Assembly: GCA_004294195.1 (NCBI GenBank)
Contig: REAQ01000287.1
Location: 1-10,611, forward strand
Length of the DNA stretch: 10,611 nt
Direction: 5' to 3'
DNA from: Sphingobacteriales bacterium
GTDB taxonomy: Bacteria; Bacteroidota; Bacteroidia; Chitinophagales; Chitinophagaceae
Shown here: positions 5,621 through 10,611 of the stretch, in pieces
How the letters are laid out: the number at the start of each line of letters is the position of its first letter
Position numbering within the stretch: position 1 is the stretch's first letter
Notes under the pieces: generated by a model
What the model saw: the letters and a program-made list of their open reading frames with translations, nothing else
Database searches by the model: none
Told to the model about the DNA's origin: nothing
Made by a program: the position numbers and the translations under genes

Positions 5621-7603
5621 TTATGGTTCGATCCAGGCGCCACTGTCTTTCAGCAGCAGGATCAATTCTTCAACCGCAACATCACTGTCAACACTTCGCT
5701 TAACAACCTCTTTCCCTTTGTAAAGGGTGATCTTACCTGGGCCACTGCCCACGTATCCAAAATCAGCATCGGCCATTTCACCCGGACCATTCACAATACA
5801 TCCCATAATCGCGATCTTCACGCCTTTGAGGTGATGGGTGACGTTGCGGATCTTGGCCGTGGTTTCCTGGAGATCAAACAAGGTTCTGCCACAACTGGGA
5901 CAGGAAATGTATTCTGTCTTTGAGATACGGGTCCTTGTTGCCTGCAGAATAGAGAATGCCGTATTGTTGAGAAACTGGTAGTTGTCTTTTACTTCCAGGT
6001 AGGTTCTTCCACTGACTTTTATGTTCTCGAGTTTCTCTTCATTGTTCCATAACCACAATCCATCGCCCATTCCATCCAGCATCAACGCACCAGCTTCTGT
6101 TGAAAAATGAATCAGTTGCTGATCAATGTTGCCCTGCTGGGTTTCAACTGAAATGATCACCGGACGTTGTACACCCTGTGCCATCATTTCTATCATAAAC
6201 CTGCGGACATGCATCATGGAAGGTGTTGCACTGGTTTTAAGGCAGCACACTACGGACCCGTCTTTCAGCATCAGTTCAATCATGGCCGTCCACGATGTAA
6301 TGTCTGCAACATCCATCATCACAAAGTTCATCTGTGCAGACCTTGGACCTGTGCTATTATAATAATCAGCAAATGAAAAAACCGGATAATACTTATCCTT
6401 ATCTGGCGCATCTATCCATGTCTTTTGATCAACCAATACTTTCAGGGTACCCGGCAAAGCAAATTCCAGAATGTTACGTCCTGTATATACATAGTCTGCT
6501 GCAGCATCTGCAATGTTCCACTTATCCGTCACAGCATCATAACGGTAACCAATAGACGAAAAATCCGCCGGCTTAAGATCGGGCCTCTCCTTCATATCAG
6601 CCACTACTACCGGAACATGCCCCTCGCCAATATTGGAAATAGGACGGGTGGTCCTTCTTCTGTATTGATAGGGATCATAAGGCATTTTCTCGATGGCAGG
6701 AATTGGGGACGATGGGGTTCTTGTATTGTATCGGCTCACAATGTCTTTGCATACCGGAATCTCAAACTCAGGATCCTCAGTGAGGGAAACTCGGATGGTA
6801 TCACCGATGCCATCTTCCAGCAATGTTCCGATACCGATGGCTGATTTGATCCTGCCATCTTCTCCATCACCCGCCTCCGTAACACCGAGGTGCAACGGGT
6901 AACAGGCATTGAACTCCTCTTTCATGATCTTCACCAACAGTCGATAGGCCTGTACCATCACCAGTGGGTTGCTGGATTTCATGCTGAGCACGATGTTGTG
7001 GTAGCTTTCACCACGGGCGATCCTTAAAAACTCCATGGCTGACTCAACCATGCCCATCGGCGTATCGCCATAACGGCTCATGATGCGATCACTGAGCGAT
7101 CCATGGTTGGTGCCGATGCGCATCGCCGTGCCGTACTCTTTACAGATCTTCACCAGGGGCGTGAACCGCTCTCGTATCCGATCGATCTCCTCTACATAAT
7201 CGGCATCGGTATATTCAATGAATTCAAATTTCTTCTTGTCTACGTAGTTTCCCGGGTTCACGCGAACCTTTTCAACAATGCGTGCAGCAATTTCTGCAGC
7301 GTTGGGCGTAAAATGAATATCCGCAACCAGTGGTGTATGATATCCCCTTTTACGCAACTCGTCTTTAATGACCTGGAGGTTCTCTGCCTCCTTTTTTGAA
7401 GGAGCGGTGATGCGGACCAGTTCTGCGCCTGCTTCAATGCAACGGATCGACTGCTCCACGGTTGCCAGGGTATCCATCGTATCCGTAGTGGTCATGGTCT
7501 GCACGCGGATGGGATGACCATTGCCCAATAGGAGGTCACCGATCTTAACTTCTAGGGTCTGCAGTCTTTGGTAGGAAACAAGGGAAGAGGCGTATGATAA
7601 CAT
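5621..7603 (-). CDS. ispG: (E)-4-hydroxy-3-methylbut-2-enyl-diphosphate synthase IspG, long form
   Basis: A 660-residue IspG (GcpE), an iron-sulfur enzyme of the MEP isoprenoid pathway that reductively converts methylerythritol cyclodiphosphate to HMBPP. Residues ~15-290 form the TIM barrel, with VQTMTTTDT, LVADIHFTP, VRVNPGNY and MRIGTNHGSL, ending near GIGDTIRVSLTEDPEFE. Residues ~300-550 are the large inserted domain found in plant and Bacteroidota enzymes and absent from the ~370-residue E. coli type. The C-terminal domain carries the [4Fe-4S] ligands CPSC (C568, C571) and GCIVNGPGE (C602, E609), followed by ADADFGYVGSGPGKI. The ATG at 7603 precedes the conserved barrel by a normal distance. 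Its whole upstream region back to the previous gene is repeat copy 2, so its promoter lies in the repeat or it depends on readthrough. It is followed by nadB after 11 bases. Confidence 0.97.
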   Translation of the reverse strand: MLSYASSLVSYQRLQTLEVKIGDLLLGNGHPIRVQTMTTTDTMDTLATVEQSIRCIEAGAELVRITAPSKKEAENLQVIKDELRKRGYHTPLVADIHFTPNAAEIAARIVEKVRVNPGNYVDKKKFEFIEYTDADYVEEIDRIRERFTPLVKICKEYGTAMRIGTNHGSLSDRIMSRYGDTPMGMVESAMEFLRIARGESYHNIVLSMKSSNPLVMVQAYRLLVKIMKEEFNACYPLHLGVTEAGDGEDGRIKSAIGIGTLLEDGIGDTIRVSLTEDPEFEIPVCKDIVSRYNTRTPSSPIPAIEKMPYDPYQYRRRTTRPISNIGEGHVPVVVADMKERPDLKPADFSSIGYRYDAVTDKWNIADAAADYVYTGRNILEFALPGTLKVLVDQKTWIDAPDKDKYYPVFSFADYYNSTGPRSAQMNFVMMDVADITSWTAMIELMLKDGSVVCCLKTSATPSMMHVRRFMIEMMAQGVQRPVIISVETQQGNIDQQLIHFSTEAGALMLDGMGDGLWLWNNEEKLENIKVSGRTYLEVKDNYQFLNNTAFSILQATRTRISKTEYISCPSCGRTLFDLQETTAKIRNVTHHLKGVKIAIMGCIVNGPGEMADADFGYVGSGPGKITLYKGKEVVKRSVDSDVAVEELILLLKDSGAWIEP

Positions 7604-7609
7604 GGTGTA

Positions 7610-7785
7610 AAATTAGATAATTAGACGATGCGGTAATGCGGCAATGACGCTTCGCGAGGCATTTGGCATTGGGCACTGGGCATTGCCGGCCTGTACGTCA
7701 ACGCCGGAGTGACTGCCGGCGCGCCGCAACGCAGGGCGCGCCTTCCAACATTGCCGCATTACCGCATTACCACATTGCCACATTG
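7610..7785. repeat. Compound octamer/hairpin intergenic repeat, copy 2
   Basis: Same architecture and orientation as the copy at 2987-3154. The left arm has phased octamers AAATTAGA (7610), TAATTAGA (7618), CGATGCGG (7626), TAATGCGG (7634) and CAATGACG (7642). The right arm has CCGCATTA (7754), CCGCATTA (7762), CCACATTG (7770) and CCACATTG (7778). Bases 7628-7646 and 7749-7767 are a perfect 19-bp inverted repeat. The core again has TTGCCGGCCTG, CGGAGTGAC and two GGCGCGCC palindromes (7718-7725 and 7735-7742) with a 9-base spacer. Unlike copy 1 it carries four tandem heptamers at 7658-7685. It fills the gap between the batC-like stop (7788) and the ispG start (7603), i.e. between genes read in the same direction. 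No T-run follows the hairpin on either strand, so it is not a classical intrinsic terminator. Confidence 0.85.
7658..7685 (+). repeat. Tandem heptamer array inside repeat copy 2
   Basis: Four consecutive 7-base units, GGCATTT, GGCATTG, GGCACTG and GGCATTG, run directly into the conserved GCCGGCCTG core. Repeat copy 1 has no equivalent at this place, so this is an optional module with a period different from the 8-base arms. Confidence 0.8.
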
Positions 7786-7787
7786 CT

Positions 7788-8387
7788 CTACCAGTCTTTC
7801 TCTGGTTGACCAGGTGCTGGCACTTTTGATTTCTGCATGCGTTGCTGAAGTTGTTTCTCCTGTTCCTGCAACGCATTCAACATCTGCTGTACCTGCTGTT
7901 TGTTCATTTTGGGTTGCTTCTTGGGCTGCTGGCTATTGTCCTGCTTTTGCTGCTCCTGCTTTTTCTGCTTTTCATTGAGCGCACGTTGCAGATTCTGGCG
8001 GGCGAGGGTATCAGCAGGATTAAGCCGAAGCGCTGATTTGTACGCTCCAATACTTTCATCCAGCTTTTTTTGCTTGGTATACACTACGCCTTTATTATAC
8101 AAGGCATCGGCCTTTGCCGGATTGCTCTTGCCACTATTCGCTGAAGCTTCAAACTGCTCGATGGCTTCTTCCTGTTTATTCTCTTTAAGGAGTGTATTGC
8201 CATAATTGAATGCGGCTACAGGATTGCCAGGTGTTTTCTGCAAGGCGCGCTGGTAAAAGCTTCCGGCCTTACCATATTCTTGTTTTCGGTATGCTTCATT
8301 ACCCTTGCTGATATCTTCATTGGCTTGCTGTGCATGCAAACAAAACGGGACCAGCCCCAAAAAACATATCAATGCTTTTCTTTTCAT
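7788..8387 (-). CDS. batC: BatC-like tetratricopeptide repeat protein
   Basis: A 199-residue exported protein. Residues 1-19 form a signal peptide ending in LHA before QQ. Three TPR units follow at about 22-55, 56-90 and 93-126; helix pairs such as GNEAYRKQEYGKAGSFYQRAL and GVVYTKQKKLDESIGAYKSALRLNP show the pattern. From ~137 the chain is rich in Gln and Lys and likely coiled coil or disordered, ending in PEKDW. This layout matches BatC of the Bacteroides aerotolerance (Bat) operon, where TPR proteins act with VWA proteins at the cell envelope; the biochemical role is not established. The start ATG overlaps the VWA gene stop by 4 bases (ATGA), so translation is coupled. No BatD or BatE gene follows: repeat copy 2 and ispG come next. 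Confidence 0.75.
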   Translation of the reverse strand: MKRKALICFLGLVPFCLHAQQANEDISKGNEAYRKQEYGKAGSFYQRALQKTPGNPVAAFNYGNTLLKENKQEEAIEQFEASANSGKSNPAKADALYNKGVVYTKQKKLDESIGAYKSALRLNPADTLARQNLQRALNEKQKKQEQQKQDNSQQPKKQPKMNKQQVQQMLNALQEQEKQLQQRMQKSKVPAPGQPEKDW

Positions 8388-9382
8388 ACAGCAAGGGATT
8401 TTCGTTCAGGGTAAAGCAATTCAAGGATCAATATCAGGATTGCAGCTCCCAAAAACCAGGGGAAAAAACTGCGGTAGTTTAACAGGCTATTGTCATTGAT
8501 CGTTTTCTTTTCCATACCATCGATTTCCTTAAGAACTCTGGACACCGCAGCGTCAGCATCGGCCAGCAATTGAAAAGACCCGTTGCCGGTGACTGCGAGA
8601 TCCATCAGCTCTTTCTCATTCACCCTTGTGATCACGGGCGTTCCATCAGCATTCTTCTTCACTTCTTTGGTATCCGGATCAATGATCTGCGCGCCAGAAC
8701 TTGTACCAACACCAATGGTATGCAAGAGCACACCGTCCTCGGCCATCGTCTTTGCGATCTCAACCGCTTTCTCATCATGATCTTCCCCATCCGAAATAAG
8801 GATCACCGCCTTGAATTTTTTCTGCTCTTTATCAAACGCGTTGTTACAGATCTGTAGTGCCTCCCCGATCACGGTGCCCTGCGTGGGAACCGAAGCCGTG
8901 GACGCCGCATTCACATACATTTTAGCCGCGCTGTGGTCACTGGTCAGCGGCATCTGCAGATAGGCTCTGCCGGCAAACACTACCAACCCGATCTTATCGT
9001 TATCCAATTCATCAATCAACTTATTGACCAGTAGCTTTGCCCTTTGCAGTCGGTTGGGCTGAATGTCTTCCGCCAGCATTGACTTACTGACATCAAGCGC
9101 AATCATTACATCCACCCCCTGGCGGTTGATCTGGGCAATCTGGTCTGCGCGTTGAAGGTTTGCTAATCCGATGGCACCCAGCACAAATGCGATCACCACC
9201 ATGATAAATTTCCAACGAAAACGGGCCGGGGAATAGTTGCTGATCAGCTGTTTCACTAGCACGGGATCTCCGATCCTGGATACTATTCTCTTCTTCCATC
9301 GGATGACTGCCCAATAAAGCAAAACAAAGACAGGTATGAGTACCAGCACCAACAAAAGAATAGTATGCTCAAAACGAAACAT
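8384..9382 (-). CDS. batB: BatB-like von Willebrand factor A domain membrane protein
   Basis: A 332-residue protein with two N-terminal membrane helices (about residues 7-27 and 58-77), a VWA domain at about 90-285 and a C-terminal membrane helix at about 305-323 (FFPWFLGAAILILILELLYP). The metal ion-dependent adhesion site is intact: DVSKS (D97, S99, S101), a Thr in the TQGT segment near 170, and SDGED (D198). This arrangement is that of BatA/BatB; the position directly before a BatC-like gene favours BatB. Such proteins are thought to form envelope complexes linked to MoxR-type ATPases and stress tolerance. The ATG at 9382 overlaps the preceding beta-lactamase stop by one base (TGATG); an adjacent in-frame GTG at 9385 would add only one residue. 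A 4-base overlap leads into the TPR gene. Confidence 0.8.
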   Translation of the reverse strand: MFRFEHTILLLVLVLIPVFVLLYWAVIRWKKRIVSRIGDPVLVKQLISNYSPARFRWKFIMVVIAFVLGAIGLANLQRADQIAQINRQGVDVMIALDVSKSMLAEDIQPNRLQRAKLLVNKLIDELDNDKIGLVVFAGRAYLQMPLTSDHSAAKMYVNAASTASVPTQGTVIGEALQICNNAFDKEQKKFKAVILISDGEDHDEKAVEIAKTMAEDGVLLHTIGVGTSSGAQIIDPDTKEVKKNADGTPVITRVNEKELMDLAVTGNGSFQLLADADAAVSRVLKEIDGMEKKTINDNSLLNYRSFFPWFLGAAILILILELLYPERKSLAV

Positions 9383-10227
9383 CACATTTTCCCTTTAAAA
9401 AATCCCAGATCAGTCAAAATATTGTTCAGGATCTTCTTTCTGACTTCGGCCATATTAATAGAATGATCCGTTGATTCCAGGTTCAGGGCGAAGAAATACA
9501 CATGCCGATTCTCCTCGATCCAACCCACAACCCAGCCAAGTTCATTACCTTTCTCCGTTTTGCCCCATCCTGTTTTGTAAGCAAGTATATATTTATCATT
9601 CCGCTCCCGAATCATCATGTTACGAACAATTTCCTGTTCGCGATTTTGAAAAGGCAATTGCCTGAAATATAAGCGTTTGACGAAGCCCAATTGTTCATCA
9701 GCGGTAACTTTCAAGGTGTTATCGAGCCAAAAAGTGTCAATATTGTTAGTAATACGGAAAGTATCATACCTACGTCCATATCCTATACTGTCTAACAACA
9801 TTTGCATGGTATCTTTTCCAATACGCCTTGCCATTTCACGGTAAAAAGGCACATTACTTACTTCAAATGCCTCGCGCATATCCATATTCTTATTCCATTG
9901 GTGCATCGTATCCCCACCTGATGAAATTCGCACCACCTTATCCCATGGAACAACTACGGTATCACTAAAAATGACACCGGTGCCTAAGGCTGCAAGCGAA
10001 TTAAAGATTTTAAAAGTAGATGCAGGTAAATAAGCACTATCGCGAAAACGGGTAAGGTTATAAACCGTAAATTGACCTTGCGCGTTATCAAAAATGCCAA
10101 ATGTGCCTTGTACTCCGGCTTCATCAAAGTATTTTTTCAGTGAATCGTCCTGGGTAACATTATTGGTATTACAGGCAGCAAGAAACAAAACCACTCCCGC
10201 AAGACTTCTTAAAATCAAATGCTTCAT
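9382..10227 (-). CDS. Class D (OXA-type) beta-lactamase, lipoprotein form
   Basis: A 281-residue protein with the class D serine beta-lactamase motifs in order: PASTFKIFNSL (S70-T-F-K73, nucleophile and carboxylatable Lys), SNVPFYRE (S124-x-V126), YGR at 150-152 where many OXA enzymes have YGN, FWL near 166, LKVTADEQLGFVKRLY (the OXA LKISxxEQ region), KTGWG (K218-T-G220) and GWVVGWIE. The N-terminus is a lipoprotein signal with lipobox LAAC (Cys19), so the enzyme is probably anchored in the envelope facing the periplasm. Class D enzymes hydrolyse penicillins and oxacillin-like substrates; the spectrum here cannot be read from sequence, and a related penicillin-binding role is possible. The ATG at 10227 is preferred to an in-frame TTG at 10236. 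It overlaps the VWA gene start, an unexpected neighbour. The gene looks more AT-rich than ispG or the dioxygenase gene. Confidence 0.88.
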   Translation of the reverse strand: MKHLILRSLAGVVLFLAACNTNNVTQDDSLKKYFDEAGVQGTFGIFDNAQGQFTVYNLTRFRDSAYLPASTFKIFNSLAALGTGVIFSDTVVVPWDKVVRISSGGDTMHQWNKNMDMREAFEVSNVPFYREMARRIGKDTMQMLLDSIGYGRRYDTFRITNNIDTFWLDNTLKVTADEQLGFVKRLYFRQLPFQNREQEIVRNMMIRERNDKYILAYKTGWGKTEKGNELGWVVGWIEENRHVYFFALNLESTDHSINMAEVRKKILNNILTDLGFFKGKM

Positions 10228-10233
10228 AGGTTG

Positions 10234-10241
10234 CAAAATTG
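10234..10241 (-). promoter_or_regulatory. Candidate -7 promoter box for the beta-lactamase cluster
   Basis: On the minus strand CAATTTTG lies six bases before the ATG at 10227 and matches TAnnTTTG at seven of eight positions. As with the dioxygenase gene, the message would be nearly leaderless. A matching -33 element is not obvious. Confidence 0.4.
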
Positions 10242-10297
10242 GCTATTTAAACCCAACCATCCACTATAAGGTTTGGTAAAAAGCATAAAATCTTTAA

Positions 10298-10330
10298 TAT
10301 CGGTAAATAAAAATTTAACAGTTACCGATA
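10298..10330. promoter_or_regulatory. Inverted repeat, candidate operator between divergent beta-lactamase and fic genes
   Basis: TATCGGTAA (10298-10306) and TTACCGATA (10322-10330) are perfect 9-base inverted copies separated by 15 A/T-rich bases. They lie seven or more bases upstream of the fic -7 box, across the expected -33 region. The half-sites start 24 bases apart, so a dimeric or looping regulator could bind both. The long spacer and absence of a T-run argue against a terminator. Confidence 0.5.
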
Positions 10331-10336
10331 ATAGTA

Positions 10337-10344
10337 TATTTTTG
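10337..10344 (+). promoter_or_regulatory. Bacteroidota-type -7 promoter box for the fic gene
   Basis: TATTTTTG is an exact match to TAnnTTTG and lies four bases before the GTG proposed as the fic start, again implying a leaderless or very short leader. No clear -33 TTG was identified. Confidence 0.5.
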
Positions 10345-10348
10345 TGGG

Positions 10349-10611
10349 GTGGATTGGAAAAAAAATATTGAGCAACTTAAAGCCATTGAGCTCCCATTGC
10401 ACAGGGTTGATGCCAAAAAGGCAGTGTTAGATGCTATGCGTCCTATACAGGCTATTGTAGTACAAAAACTAACCGAAACACTCTCCATTGAATGGACTTT
10501 TCACTCCAATGCTATTGAAGGAAATACCCTTACCCTGCCTGAAACACGAGCGGTGATTGAAGATGGAATAACGGTAAAAGGGAAAAGCCTGAGGGAGCAT
10601 CTTGAAGCGGT
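10349..10611 (+). CDS. Fic-family protein, N-terminal part (partial, open at right edge)
   Basis: An open frame of 87 complete codons runs off the right edge. It begins at GTG 10349; an in-frame TAA at 10316 limits any earlier start. The translation begins V-D-W-K-K-N-I-E-Q-L and contains FHSNAIEGNTLTLPET, followed by VIEDGITVKGKSLREHLE. This is the Fic N-terminal region. S53-N-A-I-E57-G58 fits the inhibitory helix motif (S/T)xxxE(G/N) that keeps many Fic enzymes self-inhibited when it is encoded in the same chain (class II). Fic proteins transfer AMP or similar groups from nucleotides to protein side chains. The catalytic HPFx(D/E)GN(G/K)R motif lies beyond the window and cannot be checked. 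It is divergent from the beta-lactamase gene and shares a 121-base control region with it. Confidence 0.85.
   Translation, partial: MDWKKNIEQLKAIELPLHRVDAKKAVLDAMRPIQAIVVQKLTETLSIEWTFHSNAIEGNTLTLPETRAVIEDGITVKGKSLREHLEA

Noticed and set aside
4503..5723. Long plus-strand frames (4503-5060 and 5079-5723) opposite nadB and the end of ispG
   Set aside because: Antisense shadows of well conserved genes with clear motifs on the minus strand; no family features in the plus-strand translations.
7613..7978. Small reading frames across repeat copy 2 and the batC-like end
   Set aside because: Same artefact of translated repeat units; one also reads antisense through the Gln/Lys-rich tail of the TPR gene.

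Overview
The window looks like chromosomal DNA of a Bacteroidota bacterium, most likely in or near the family Chitinophagaceae. Four things point that way. The isoprenoid enzyme IspG is the long form (660 residues with a large central insert) used by Bacteroidota and plants. The promoters resemble the Bacteroidota TAnnTTTG -7 box, sometimes almost touching the start codon. The Bat-type VWA and TPR genes and a lipoprotein class D beta-lactamase also fit. No obvious Shine-Dalgarno sequences were needed to choose starts. The genus assignment is inference.

Left part, plus strand (2-3009): the C-terminal part of a 3-hydroxyacyl-CoA dehydrogenase is coupled by a 1-base stop/start overlap to tsaB (t6A tRNA modification). 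Next come a small cysteine-free ArsR-type regulator, a strong intrinsic terminator, and a gene for an MBL-fold persulfide dioxygenase fused to two rhodanese domains. This last gene has its own nearly leaderless promoter. The ArsR/dioxygenase pair resembles sulfide or persulfide detoxification modules.

Middle part, minus strand (3153-7603): ispG, nadB and an LpxL-like acyltransferase form a tight operon with gaps of 11 and 6 bases. It combines isoprenoid precursor synthesis, the first step of de novo NAD synthesis and a probable lipid acylation step.

This operon is bracketed by two same-orientation copies of a compound intergenic repeat (2987-3154 and 7610-7785). Each copy has arms built of phased octamers (NAATTAGA, then NAATGCGG; CCRCATTN on the far side). 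Each also has a conserved GC-rich core with two GGCGCGCC palindromes separated by exactly 9 bases. The copies touch or abut the ends of all four flanking genes and are the most unusual structure in the window.

Right part: a minus-strand translationally coupled cluster encodes a class D beta-lactamase lipoprotein, a BatB-like VWA membrane protein and a BatC-like TPR protein. Stop/start overlaps are 1 and 4 bases. Divergent from it, and cut by the window edge, is the start of a Fic-family gene. The 121-base region between them holds opposing promoter-like boxes and a 9-base inverted repeat that could be an operator. There is no gene-free stretch longer than about 185 bases.
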